Source: Arthrobacter sp. QXT-31 (GTDB taxonomy: Bacteria > Actinomycetota > Actinomycetes > Actinomycetales > Micrococcaceae). From it: a DNA stretch of 64,000 nt. The stretch lies in assembly GCF_001969265.1 (NCBI RefSeq), contig NZ_CP019304.1, positions 2,976,001 to 3,040,000 on the forward strand, given 5' to 3'. A program made the translations under genes and the position numbers. This document shows, in pieces, positions 1-8,312 of the stretch (positions within the stretch are counted from its first letter, which is position 1; every line of letters begins with the position of its first letter). The notes under the pieces were generated by a model that did no database searches, had not been told where the DNA came from, and was given only the letters and a program-made list of their open reading frames with translations.

Positions 1-575
1 CCCCAGGTCAGCATGTCGTTCGGGGCCAGGGACTGGGCGGCGATCCACACCAGCGCGCCGAGTGCGGTGCCGGCAGCGGCGCCGACCATGATCAGCGAGG
101 CCAGCTTGCCCCTCGTGCCGGGGGCTGCGGATTCGGTCAACAGCGTTGCGCCGCCGGACTGTTCCGCGCCAGCGCCGAAGCCCTGGGCTGCACGGCATAC
201 GCAGAGCAGGATCGGGGCGAGCAGGCCGATCTGCTCGAAGGTCGGCAGCACGCCGATGGCCATTGTGGCGCCGCCCATCAGGAGCAGGGTGACCACGAGG
301 ATCCACTTCCGGCCGAGGCGGTCACCGAAGTGGGAGAAGAAGATCCCGCCGAGCGGGCGGAACAGGAAGCCGACGGCGAAGGTGGTGAAGCTGGCGATCA
401 GCGCCGCGGCGGGGGAGACATTGGGGAAGAACAGTTTGCTGAAGACGAGCGCCGAGGCGGTGCCGTAGATGACGAAGTCGTACAGTTCGAGGGTGGTGCC
501 GATAAGGCCGGCGACGGCGGCCTTCCGGACCTTGCTCTGATCGATTTCCCCTGGGGGGACGTGTGCTGTGGTCAT
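1..575 (-). CDS. MHS-family MFS transporter, C-terminus beyond the window
   Basis: This is a proton-coupled 12-TM importer of the metabolite:H+ symporter type, likely taking up the sugar acid handled by the upstream enzymes. About 191 N-terminal residues are visible. The first TM region carries the MHS signature TLELYDFVIYG near residues 28-38, and the MFS loop motif GDRLGRK lies at 84-90. An ATG at 575 is preferred over one at 581 because the AGGAG upstream sits 7 nt from the former and 1 nt from the latter. It follows the zinc dehydrogenase gene after 123 nt on the same strand, so it is probably the last gene of the LacI-controlled operon. The substrate is inferred only from context. Confidence 0.85.
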   Translation of the reverse strand, partial: MTTAHVPPGEIDQSKVRKAAVAGLIGTTLELYDFVIYGTASALVFSKLFFPNVSPAAALIASFTTFAVGFLFRPLGGIFFSHFGDRLGRKWILVVTLLLMGGATMAIGVLPTFEQIGLLAPILLCVCRAAQGFGAGAEQSGGATLLTESAAPGTRGKLASLIMVGAAAGTALGALVWIAAQSLAPNDMLTW

Positions 576-698
576 TTCCATACTCCTTTGAATGGATGCT
601 GCAAGGGCTGAGCCTGGCGCCACGACCGCCGGGTTCCCTGTCCGAGCTTGCGAGGCTAGGGAGCGGTTGGGGAGGGTCGACAAGCTCAACCAGCGGGG

Positions 699-1751
699 TC
701 AGTAGGTGATGAGTACTTTGAGGTTGGTGGGGTCGGTCACCGGTGCCGTGAGGGCGGCGGCGGCGTCTTCGAGCGGGAATGTGCTGGTGATGATGGACCG
801 CAGGTCCACAGTGCCGGAGGAGGCGAGGTCGATCGCCGTCGGGAACGCGTTGGCGTAGCGGAATGCGGTGACGAGGTCGATCTCGTAGCGCTGGAGGAAC
901 CCGAGTGGGATGCCGTCCACCGTGGGCTTGGCCTGGCCGACGACGGTGGCCCGGGCTGCGGGTGCCAGGGTCTGGATGCCGTCTGCGAGGGCCCGGGTGT
1001 TGCCGGAGCATTCGATCAGCCGGTCCATGCCCGCCAGGTCCAGTGGAGTGGCTGCCGTGTTGACCGTGCGGGTGGCGCCGAACTTCGTGGCGACGGCGAG
1101 GCGGTCGTCGTTCACGTCGGTCACCACGATTTCCGCGGCACCCCGGGCTGCGGCGACCTGGGCAACCAGCAGCCCGATGGGTCCGGCACCGGTGATCAGC
1201 ACGCGGTGGCCCCTCCGGATCTGCGCGCGTTCCACCGCCCAGACGGCGACGGCGAGCGGTTCGATCGCTGCCCCGATTTCCGCCGGGATGCTGGCCGGCA
1301 GCCGATGGACGGCGGCTTCCGGCACCACCACGTGGCGGGCGAACAGCCCGTCGGTGGGCGGGGAACCGAAGCAGGTTCCGGCCGGGCAGAGATTGTAGCG
1401 CCCGGACAGGCAGGTGGGGCATTCCCGGCAGGGCAGCGCCGGTTCGATGGCGACGGGGGTGCCGGCGGCGACTTTCGCGGCCGGCCCGGCGGCGATGACG
1501 ACGCCCGCTCCTTCGTGGCCCAGGACGGTGGGCTGGCGCAGCACGTTGGTGCCGTTGCGGCCGTCGGCGAAATAGTGCATGTCCGAGCCGCAGATCCCGC
1601 CGGACCGCATCTCGACAAGTAGGTCGTTGGGGCCGAGGGCAGGCAGCGGCTTGTGTTCGATGCGCAGGTCGCGGGCACCGTGCAGCACGGCTGCCTGTGT
1701 GCCGGTGGGGAGCCCGGCAGTGTTCGTTGCCGGAATGGCTTGGGTAGTCAT
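699..1751 (-). CDS. Zinc-dependent dehydrogenase, L-idonate/L-gulonate 5-dehydrogenase type
   Basis: A 350-residue medium-chain dehydrogenase. Catalytic zinc ligands are seen at C54 in GGICGSDMHY and H79-E80 in LGHE. The structural zinc Cys are C108, C111, C114 and C122, and the Rossmann motif GAGPIG is at 188-193. The GGICGSD(M/L)HY segment resembles E. coli L-idonate 5-dehydrogenase (IdnD). Next to a fructuronate reductase and mannonate dehydratase, the likely reaction is NAD-linked oxidation of L-gulonate or L-idonate at C5 to a keto-acid (D-fructuronate or 5-ketogluconate). A GGAG lies about 7 nt before the ATG. The start overlaps the stop of the upstream gene in ATGA, so translation is coupled. 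The exact substrate is inferred. Confidence 0.85.
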   Translation of the reverse strand: MTTQAIPATNTAGLPTGTQAAVLHGARDLRIEHKPLPALGPNDLLVEMRSGGICGSDMHYFADGRNGTNVLRQPTVLGHEGAGVVIAAGPAAKVAAGTPVAIEPALPCRECPTCLSGRYNLCPAGTCFGSPPTDGLFARHVVVPEAAVHRLPASIPAEIGAAIEPLAVAVWAVERAQIRRGHRVLITGAGPIGLLVAQVAAARGAAEIVVTDVNDDRLAVATKFGATRTVNTAATPLDLAGMDRLIECSGNTRALADGIQTLAPAARATVVGQAKPTVDGIPLGFLQRYEIDLVTAFRYANAFPTAIDLASSGTVDLRSIITSTFPLEDAAAALTAPVTDPTNLKVLITY

Positions 1752-3271
1752 GGCGTGCTCCGTATGGTTTGAAGGGAGGCGGCGTGATCCAGGGCGGTGC
1801 TGGCTTCTGCGATGGCTGCCAGCGGGCCTGCCGCATGGATGATGTCGATGAACTCGCCGGTGCGCAGGATGAAGTCGTCGCGTTCGGCCAGTTCGTCGCC
1901 GAGGAGGTGGTGGTCGCCGAGAACTTTCCGCGCGAGGTCGGCGCCCGAGCGGGAGCCGGAGGCCAGACCGGCGAGCAGGCTGCGGGCCGGGTCCTCCATG
2001 GCGTGGGCCTGGGGGCCCGGATCGAACCCGGGCAGCGGGGCGATGCATGCGAGATACGCGGCGGTGGTGAGGGCCAGCAGCTGTGGCATCCGACCGTCGT
2101 CGAGCATCTGCAGTGCCGGCAGCGGGATGCGCTGCCGGAGTTTGACGGACCCGTCGGAGCCCACCTGGCTGGTGCGGTGGCCCAGGGCCGTGTTGCGCCA
2201 GCGGGAGAAGAGCTGTTCCTCATAGGCGTCCACGTCTACGCCGGATGGCACCGAGACGCTGGGCAGGTACTCGTTCCGCAGGACGGAGCGGGCGGCCAGT
2301 TCGATGTTCGGGTGTGAGACGGATTCCGGGATGGTGACGGCGCCGGTGAGGGCTCCGAGGTAGGCGATGAGGGAGTGCGTGCCGTTGAGCAGGCGGACCT
2401 TCAGCTGCTCGTAGCCGGCTACTTCATCGGAGAACACCGCGCCGCCGGCTTCCCACGTGGGGCGCCCGGCGATGAAGTTGTCCTCGACGATCCACATGGT
2501 GAACGGTTCGGCCGGCACCGGGATCCGGTCGTGGTAGCCGCGCTCGGATGCGACCAGTCTGCGGTAGTGGTCCGTGGTGGCCGGCACGATCCGGTCCACC
2601 ATCGAGGAGGGGAAACTGGTGCGGGTGTCGATGAACGCGAGGGTCTCGGCGGCTTCGGCGGGCGGGAGCAGCGAGGCGAATTCGCGGACCAGCCGCTGCG
2701 TGTGGTGGCCGTTGTCGGCGAGGTTGTCGCAGCTGAGGATGGTCACCGGTTCGCCGTGGCTCCGGGACCGGTGCTGCAGCCCGCGGACGATCTGCCCGAT
2801 CGGCGTCTTCGGGGCGCCGGGGTGCTCGAGGTCGTGCCGGATGGCGGGGTCCTGCAGGTTCAGCGAGCCGGTGGCGGGGGTGTAGTTGTAGCCGTTCTCG
2901 GTGACCGTGAGGGAGACGATCCGGGTCCCGGCCTCGCCAATCGCCTTGACTACGCGCTCCGGGCTGGCGGCGGCCGTGAAGGCGTCCGTGTGGACCCGCG
3001 GAACGGAGAACTTGGAGCCCTCCGGTGAAATTTCCACCACTGTGTAGAGCATGTCCTGGGCGTGCATTGCGTCCGGGATGGCGCTGGACCGGCTGGCGAC
3101 GCCGATGATTCCCCAGTCGCCGCCGTGGGCAGCGACTGCGGCATCGGTGTAGACGGCCTGGTGAGCGCGGTGGAAGTTGCCGAGGCCCAGGTGCACGATC
3201 CCGGCGGCGGGTGCTGCGGCCCGCCGGAGGATGCCGGGCATGGCCGCGGACAGCGGGGGAATGGAGGTCAT
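1748..3271 (-). CDS. Mannitol dehydrogenase family oxidoreductase, probable D-fructuronate reductase
   Basis: 507 residues, the usual length for polyol-specific long-chain dehydrogenases (UxuB, mannitol, tagaturonate reductases). The N-terminal Rossmann region HLGLGNFHRAHQ lies at about 27-38. Catalytic residues of the family are present: N183 in SCDNLADNGH, and K291, N296, H299 in KVRLLNGTHS. Because D-mannonate dehydratase is encoded directly upstream, D-fructuronate to D-mannonate (NAD(H)-linked) is the favoured reaction; mannitol 2-dehydrogenase is the alternative. The ATG at 3271 has AAGGA about 9 nt upstream, and the gene sits 2 nt after the dehydratase stop. It overlaps the next dehydrogenase by ATGA. 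Confidence 0.85.
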   Translation of the reverse strand: MTSIPPLSAAMPGILRRAAAPAAGIVHLGLGNFHRAHQAVYTDAAVAAHGGDWGIIGVASRSSAIPDAMHAQDMLYTVVEISPEGSKFSVPRVHTDAFTAAASPERVVKAIGEAGTRIVSLTVTENGYNYTPATGSLNLQDPAIRHDLEHPGAPKTPIGQIVRGLQHRSRSHGEPVTILSCDNLADNGHHTQRLVREFASLLPPAEAAETLAFIDTRTSFPSSMVDRIVPATTDHYRRLVASERGYHDRIPVPAEPFTMWIVEDNFIAGRPTWEAGGAVFSDEVAGYEQLKVRLLNGTHSLIAYLGALTGAVTIPESVSHPNIELAARSVLRNEYLPSVSVPSGVDVDAYEEQLFSRWRNTALGHRTSQVGSDGSVKLRQRIPLPALQMLDDGRMPQLLALTTAAYLACIAPLPGFDPGPQAHAMEDPARSLLAGLASGSRSGADLARKVLGDHHLLGDELAERDDFILRTGEFIDIIHAAGPLAAIAEASTALDHAASLQTIRSTP

Positions 3272-3273
3272 GG

Positions 3274-4491
3274 TCACCAGTCCTTCATGGAGCCGTCGAG
3301 CTCGCGGGCGATGGGCAGGTAGGCCTGCTTGTAGGGGAACCGGGCGGCAGCGTCCTCGTCCACGTGCACGCCGAGGCCGGGCTCGTCGCCGGGGTGGAGG
3401 TAGCCGTCCTCGAAGCGGAAGCTGGACTGGAAGACCTCGGACACCAGGGGGTCGTAGCCCATGTATTCCTGGATGGCGAAGTTGCTGGTGGCCAGGCCGA
3501 GGTGGAGCGAGGCAGAGAGGTTGATCGGGGAGACATCGGAAGGCCCGTGCGGCGCGCCCTTGATCTGGTAGACCTCGGCGAGGGCGAGGATCTTGCGGAC
3601 GTGCGAGATGCCTCCGGCATGGACGACGGCCGTGCGGATGAAGTCGATGAGGCGTTCGGTGATGAGGTGTTCGCAGTCCCAAACCGTATTGAAGACCTCG
3701 CCGATGGCCAGAGGGATGGTGGTCTGCTGCCGCAGCGTGCGCAGGAGCCGCTGGTTTTCTGCAGGGGTGACGTCCTCGAGCCAGAACAGGTCAACGTCCT
3801 CGAGTGAGCGGGCCAGCCGGGCGGCTTCGGTGGGGTTGAGCCGGTGGTGGACGTCGTGGAGGAGCTTGAGGTCCGGGCCCACGTGCTCGCGGACGGCGGA
3901 CAGGACCTTCGGGGCGTGGCGGAGGTAGGCGGAGGTGTCCCAGTCCTCTTCGACGGGTCCGGCGCCGCGGCCTGCCGGTTCGTAGCTGGCGGCGCCCTTG
4001 GTGACGCCGTAGACCTTGTCCAGCCCGGGCACGCCGGATTGGGCGCGTACGGCGCGGAAGCCCTGCTCGCGGCGACGGTCCACGGAGTCGAGGAGTTCCG
4101 GGACGTCCCAGCCGGTGGCGTGGGTGTAGGTGAGGATCTTGTCCCGGGCGGCGCCGCCCAGCAGCTGGTAGACGGGGACGTCCAGCGCTTTGCCCTTAAT
4201 GTCCCACAGTGCCAGGTCGATTGCGCCGATGGCCGCCATGGTCACCGGTCCGCGGCGCCAGTAGGCGCCGCGGTAAAAGTACTGCCAGGTGTCTTCGATC
4301 CGGTCCGCGTCCCGGCCCAGCAGGGCAGGGGCGAGGTGGTCGCGGAGGTAGCTGGCCACGGACAGTTCGCGGCCGTTCAGGGTGGCGTCGCCCCAGCCGG
4401 TAATCCCGTCGTCGGTGGTGATCTTCAGGGTGACAAAATTGCGGCTGGGACTGGTGACGAGGACGTCGACGTCGACGATTTTTCGGGTCAT
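3274..4491 (-). CDS. manD: D-mannonate dehydratase, enolase superfamily (ManD/RspA type)
   Basis: 405 residues. It belongs to the mannonate dehydratase subgroup of the enolase superfamily, which dehydrates D-mannonate (some members D-gluconate) to 2-keto-3-deoxygluconate using Mg2+. Putative metal ligands are D213 in LHDVHH, E239 in FWLEDVTP and E265 in AIGEVFN. H215 is the subgroup's acid/base position, and the subgroup motif [10 protein letters not shown] starts at 313. Position in an operon with a fructuronate-reductase family gene supports mannonate as substrate. The gene overlaps the upstream 2-hydroxyacid dehydrogenase by ATGA. A low-activity RspA-like relative with another role cannot be excluded from sequence alone. 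Confidence 0.9.
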   Translation of the reverse strand: MTRKIVDVDVLVTSPSRNFVTLKITTDDGITGWGDATLNGRELSVASYLRDHLAPALLGRDADRIEDTWQYFYRGAYWRRGPVTMAAIGAIDLALWDIKGKALDVPVYQLLGGAARDKILTYTHATGWDVPELLDSVDRRREQGFRAVRAQSGVPGLDKVYGVTKGAASYEPAGRGAGPVEEDWDTSAYLRHAPKVLSAVREHVGPDLKLLHDVHHRLNPTEAARLARSLEDVDLFWLEDVTPAENQRLLRTLRQQTTIPLAIGEVFNTVWDCEHLITERLIDFIRTAVVHAGGISHVRKILALAEVYQIKGAPHGPSDVSPINLSASLHLGLATSNFAIQEYMGYDPLVSEVFQSSFRFEDGYLHPGDEPGLGVHVDEDAAARFPYKQAYLPIARELDGSMKDW

Positions 4492-5468
4492 CGGGAAATC
4501 ACTACATTCTTCAGTGGCTGGTTCGCGGACAGGCGGGTGATGTTTTCGGCGATCTCCCGGGCGCGGCCGCGGAAGGTTTCGGCGGTGACGCCGGAGGAGT
4601 GCGGGGTCATGATGACGTTGTCCAGCCGGCCGAACGGCAGGGACGAGGGTTCGCCGCGGCCGTCGGTGCCCGGGTACTGGTACCAGACGTCGATGGCGGC
4701 GCCGGCGATCCGCCGGTCCTTGAGGGCTTCGTAAAGTGCTGTCTCGTCGACGACGGGGCCGCGGGCCACGTTGACGAGCTGGCCGTCGGGGCCGAGGTTG
4801 TCCAGTTCGGCCGCGCCGATCAGTGAGGTGGTTCCGGCGTCGAGCGGGATGCTGACCACGAGCACGTCGGATTCGCTGAGGGCCTCGCCCAGGCGATCCG
4901 TGGCGCCGGTCCAGCGCAGGCCGTGCTCGCCGGCGTTGACGGAGCCGCTGCGGGTGATGGCGATGCCTTCCGCGCCGAAGGCCTGGAGCAGTTTCCAGCT
5001 GGCGCTGCCGATGTGGCCGAAGCCGAGGAAGGTGACCACCGCGCCGCGCAGTGTCTCGGGCTGGCGGATGTCGGGGGAGTAGACCGAGGAGGACCACACG
5101 CCGGTGCGCAGTGCGGCGTCCTGGCCCAGCAGGTTACGGCGGAGGGCCACGAGCACGGTGGCGATGTGTTCGGCGATGGAGCCTTCGTGGTGGAAGGTGT
5201 TGGCGCATACGGCCCCGGCGGGCAGGGCGTCCGCATCGATGCCGTCATAGCCGGCACCGCCCACGTGCACCAGCCGGAGGTTCCCTGCCTTCGCGCCCAT
5301 GGCGGCGGTGAACTTGGGCCCGACATAGACGTCGGCGTCCTTGAGGTCGGTCAGCACGGAGTGCTCGTTCCAGCTGTCGTGCCAGGAGGTGATGGTGCCT
5401 TCCGGCAGCGCCGCCTCGAAGACGGCGCGCTGGGGCATCAGGTTGGGGTCTGCGATGACGATTCTCAT
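4488..5468 (-). CDS. D-isomer-specific 2-hydroxyacid dehydrogenase
   Basis: 326 residues with the NAD-binding motif GFGHIG at 149-154. R236 (NVARGP) and H290 (MTPHSSG) of the catalytic set are present. The Glu that usually completes the triad (the E of xEP) is replaced by Tyr at about 265 in DVWYQYP, a layout closer to formate dehydrogenase (Gln there) than to lactate or phosphoglycerate dehydrogenases. It is encoded between the LacI regulator and mannonate dehydratase, so it may reduce or oxidise a 2-keto/2-hydroxy sugar acid of the same pathway. The substrate is unknown. It starts 2 nt after the regulator stop codon. Confidence 0.85.
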   Translation of the reverse strand: MRIVIADPNLMPQRAVFEAALPEGTITSWHDSWNEHSVLTDLKDADVYVGPKFTAAMGAKAGNLRLVHVGGAGYDGIDADALPAGAVCANTFHHEGSIAEHIATVLVALRRNLLGQDAALRTGVWSSSVYSPDIRQPETLRGAVVTFLGFGHIGSASWKLLQAFGAEGIAITRSGSVNAGEHGLRWTGATDRLGEALSESDVLVVSIPLDAGTTSLIGAAELDNLGPDGQLVNVARGPVVDETALYEALKDRRIAGAAIDVWYQYPGTDGRGEPSSLPFGRLDNVIMTPHSSGVTAETFRGRAREIAENITRLSANQPLKNVVISR

Positions 5469-5470
5469 GG

Positions 5471-6460
5471 TTACTTTCCCTGGAGGGTCTGGTCGGCGTT
5501 GCGGGCGGCGAAGGTGGAGCCGCGCACGATGAGCTGCGAGTTGAGGTGGACCGCCTCGGTGGCGGTGGGCTTGCCGGCGATCTGCTCGAGGAGGAGTTCG
5601 AGGGCGAGGGAGCCGCTTCGGCTGATGGGGACGCGGACGGAGGTGAGGCCGGGTTCGGCGGCCGCGGCGATATCGAGGTCGTCGATGCCCACCACACTGA
5701 TGTCCTCGGGGCAGTGGTAGCCGAGAGTCCGGGCACCGGCGAGCATGCCGATCGCCACGAGGTCGTTGTAGGCGATGACGGCCGTGGCACCGCTGGCGAC
5801 CACCGAGGCGGCGGCGGCCAGGCCGCCGTCGACCGTGGCGTTCTGGTTGCCCACGGTGACCAGTTCGATGCCCCATTCGTCGCAGAGGCGCGTGATGGCT
5901 GCAAGGCGCTGGCCGTTGGCCCACGAGGAGGCCGGGCCGGGGATGTAGGCAAGCTTGCGGTGGCCGAGGGCGTGCAGGTGTTCGACGGCCTGCCGGATCC
6001 CTTCGCCGGCCTCCATCAGTACCCGGGCGGCCTGGTCCGCCTCGCCGTTGATGACCACGAGGGGCGCGCTGCCGGCGAGGTTGTGGATCTGCTCCGACGG
6101 GAGCCGCGGAGAGCAGAGGATGATGCCGTCCACACCGGTGGCAAACGCTGCAAGGTGGTCGCGCTCGCGGGCTGAGGATTCGCCGGTGTCCGCCAGGACC
6201 ATGCGGTGGCGTCCGTGCCAGGCCTGGTCCTGGATCGCCTTGATGAGTGCGGCGAACACGGCGTTGGAGATGTCCGGGACGACGACGCCGAAGGTTCGGC
6301 TGCCGTTGAGGCCTGGGACGTCATACCCGAGCTGGGCGGCGGCGTCCATGACCTTCTGCCGTGTTTCGGCGGCGAGCCGGCCGGGGTCGCCGAACGCCCG
6401 TGACGCTGTGGCGAGCGAGACGCCAGCGAGCTTTGCGACGTCCGTAAGTTTTGCCGCCAT
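5471..6460 (-). CDS. LacI-family transcriptional regulator
   Basis: 329 residues. The N-terminal LacI helix-turn-helix with hinge (KLTDVAKLAGVSLATASRAF) spans residues 4-23, followed by a periplasmic-binding-protein-like effector domain. It is the first gene of the sugar-acid operon and is separated from the next gene by 2 nt, so it is probably an autoregulated local repressor relieved by a pathway metabolite. A large nested inverted repeat at 6501-6538, some 40-80 nt upstream of the start, is the likely operator. The effector is unknown; a hexonate or 2-keto-3-deoxygluconate would fit. Confidence 0.9.
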   Translation of the reverse strand: MAAKLTDVAKLAGVSLATASRAFGDPGRLAAETRQKVMDAAAQLGYDVPGLNGSRTFGVVVPDISNAVFAALIKAIQDQAWHGRHRMVLADTGESSARERDHLAAFATGVDGIILCSPRLPSEQIHNLAGSAPLVVINGEADQAARVLMEAGEGIRQAVEHLHALGHRKLAYIPGPASSWANGQRLAAITRLCDEWGIELVTVGNQNATVDGGLAAAASVVASGATAVIAYNDLVAIGMLAGARTLGYHCPEDISVVGIDDLDIAAAAEPGLTSVRVPISRSGSLALELLLEQIAGKPTATEAVHLNSQLIVRGSTFAARNADQTLQGK

Positions 6461-6500
6461 CGGTCCTCCAGTTGCTTCGTTGAAACCCTTCTCCTCAAGT

Positions 6501-6538
6501 ATGGAAAAACTTGTACAAGCTTGTCAAGCATTTTCCAT
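6501..6538. promoter_or_regulatory. Nested inverted repeat, probable LacI-family operator
   Basis: ATGGAAAA (6501-6508) and TTTTCCAT (6531-6538) are perfect outer arms. They are centred on the inner palindrome ACAAGCTTGT (6515-6524). A second palindrome, CTTGTACAAG, lies at 6510-6519. The centre of symmetry of the outer arms and of ACAAGCTTGT is identical (6519.5). It lies directly upstream of the LacI gene and its operon. Confidence 0.65.
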
Positions 6539-6580
6539 GAGTTGCATCACAGGGTCGGCGGGGGACGGCGTTAACGCAAG

Positions 6581-6612
6581 AGGACGACGGCGGGAGGTCC
6601 CGCCGTCGTCCT
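6581..6612. terminator. GACGACGGCGGGA-family hairpin terminator
   Basis: Perfect 15-bp arms (AGGACGACGGCGGGA) flank a 2-nt centre. The hairpin lies between the stop of the FAD dehydrogenase gene and the LacI promoter on the minus strand, and would end transcription of the LysR-linked operon. It is a member of a hairpin family repeated elsewhere in the window (for example at 23346, 35451 and 39851). Confidence 0.75.
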
Positions 6613-6623
6613 TCCTTTGTTTG

Positions 6624-6644
6624 GAGTTCTTGTACAGATAATGG
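6624..6644 (+). repeat. Half-copy of the GTACAGATAATGG palindromic repeat
   Basis: Twenty of 21 bases match the left part of the palindrome at 33096 (GAGTT, then C instead of T, then TTGTACAGATAATGG). The matching right arm is absent, so this is an orphan half-element. It ends 4 nt from the stop codon of the minus-strand FAD dehydrogenase gene. Confidence 0.5.
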
Positions 6645-6647
6645 CCG

Positions 6648-8312
6648 CTAAAGCGCCTCGAAGTCGCGATAGGTGGACAAAATCTCCGCCAGGTGCTCGC
6701 CGGCCGTGAAGGCGCGGGTGACGGCGGAGCCGAGGGTCGCCCCGCCTCCCGGGTAGTTGTTGCGGAAGACGCCGGCGGAGACGTTGCCGGCAGCGTAGAG
6801 TCCGGGGATCGGCTGCCGGTGCCGGTCGAGGACCCGGCCGGAGAAGTCGGTGTCCAGGCCGCCGGAGGTTCCCAGCACGCCGGCGGAAATCCGGACGGCG
6901 TAAAACGGGGCGGAAGCGAGCGGGGCCAGGCACGGGTTGGGGGTGTTGGCGGCGTCGCCCAGGAACCGGTCCTGCGGGGTTGCGCCGCGGTGGAACTCCG
7001 TGTCCACTCCATTCGAGGCGTCCGCGTTGAACCGGGCCACCGTGGCCGCCAGCCCGGCGGGGTCGATCCCGACCTTTTCGGCCAGCTCCTCCAGCGAACC
7101 CCCGGCTGTGATCCAACCCGCCGGGGCTCCGGCGGCGGATCCCGCCACCGGATACTTCGCCAGGTACGCCGCATCGAAGACGAGCCATGCCGGGTTGTTC
7201 TGCTGGCGGCCGGTCAGCGGGTCGACGGAGGCGAACACCCGGCACGCATCGTGGTAGTTCAGCGCCTCGTTCACAAACCGCGTCCCGGCAGCATTCACAG
7301 TGATCGAGCCAGGCAGTGTCATTTCCACGTTCCCCATCCGGCCGGAGCGCACGCCGTCATATTCGTGAGATGCCTCGGAAATCACCGGCACTCCCCAGAT
7401 TGCGGTCATGTCCGCCACGGCGGCGCCCGCCTTCAGACCCAGTTCCAGGCCGTCGCCCTGGTTGGACGGCGCGCTGATGGGCGTCACGGGAAACGGCAGG
7501 AATGCCTGGCGGAGCCGCGGATTCCACTCGAAACCGCCGGACGCGAGGACGACGGCGGCCGCGGACACCGTTCTGCCCGATGCAGCACCGCCGAGGGTCA
7601 CGACCCATCTGTCCCCATCGCGGGCCAGATCTTCGAACGGCGCAGAGACCGCGATCTCCACGCCGCGGTCCAGGGCGCTCACCACCAGCGAACCCACCAG
7701 CGCGCCGCCCATGGTCCGCACGCCCGTTGCGGCGCGCCGTGCCAACAGCTCCGGATCCGCCGCCCGGCCGTTGAGCCGGTCGCGTTCAGTCATGGTCAGC
7801 AGCGGAAAATACGACGACGGCCGGATCGCCTCCGCGAGGCCCGGGTACCCCGACATGTCGAAGGCGCCGTTGTCCAAGCTGCGTCCGCCGTCGGCCGCGC
7901 CTTGCCATTCCATGTGGTAGTCCGGGCGGGCGATCGGCGTCAGCGAAACCCTGGTTTCGGCGTCGAGATAGGCGACGGCGCGCGGCGCCGTGCTGACGTA
8001 CCACTCCACCTCCTCGTGGCTCAGCACGTGCCCCGCAGCTTCGGCGAGATACGCAACGCCGTCCTCATGGCTGTCCCCGTAGCCGGCCCGGCGGCCCAGA
8101 TGGTTGTTGGGAGCCCACATCACGCCGCCTCCGGCCGCGGTGGTTCCGCCGAGGAGCTCCGCCTTCTCGGCCACGAGCACCCCCAGCCCGGCGTCGGCCG
8201 CCCGGATGGCCGCCACCAGGCCGGCCGCGCCGCTCCCTGCGACCACCACATCGTAGGTGTCCGAGACATTCCCGGCGGGGGTGAGCAACGGGGTATTCGC
8301 CGCCCGGCTCAT
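6648..8312 (-). CDS. FAD-binding dehydrogenase, fumarate reductase/3-ketosteroid delta-1-dehydrogenase superfamily
   Basis: 554 residues. The FAD dinucleotide motif GSGAAG is at 26-31. A TTAAGGGVMWAP segment and the C-terminal FAD segment GLYAAGNVSAGVFRNNYPGGGATLG match flavoproteins that introduce or reduce a C=C bond next to a carbonyl or carboxylate. There is no signal peptide, so it is cytoplasmic. It overlaps the upstream zinc dehydrogenase gene by ATGA, and the YciI-like gene precedes that one. A second member of the same superfamily is encoded at 20613. The substrate is unknown; the family and context suggest a keto or cyclic acid. Confidence 0.85.
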   Translation of the reverse strand: MSRAANTPLLTPAGNVSDTYDVVVAGSGAAGLVAAIRAADAGLGVLVAEKAELLGGTTAAGGGVMWAPNNHLGRRAGYGDSHEDGVAYLAEAAGHVLSHEEVEWYVSTAPRAVAYLDAETRVSLTPIARPDYHMEWQGAADGGRSLDNGAFDMSGYPGLAEAIRPSSYFPLLTMTERDRLNGRAADPELLARRAATGVRTMGGALVGSLVVSALDRGVEIAVSAPFEDLARDGDRWVVTLGGAASGRTVSAAAVVLASGGFEWNPRLRQAFLPFPVTPISAPSNQGDGLELGLKAGAAVADMTAIWGVPVISEASHEYDGVRSGRMGNVEMTLPGSITVNAAGTRFVNEALNYHDACRVFASVDPLTGRQQNNPAWLVFDAAYLAKYPVAGSAAGAPAGWITAGGSLEELAEKVGIDPAGLAATVARFNADASNGVDTEFHRGATPQDRFLGDAANTPNPCLAPLASAPFYAVRISAGVLGTSGGLDTDFSGRVLDRHRQPIPGLYAAGNVSAGVFRNNYPGGGATLGSAVTRAFTAGEHLAEILSTYRDFEAL

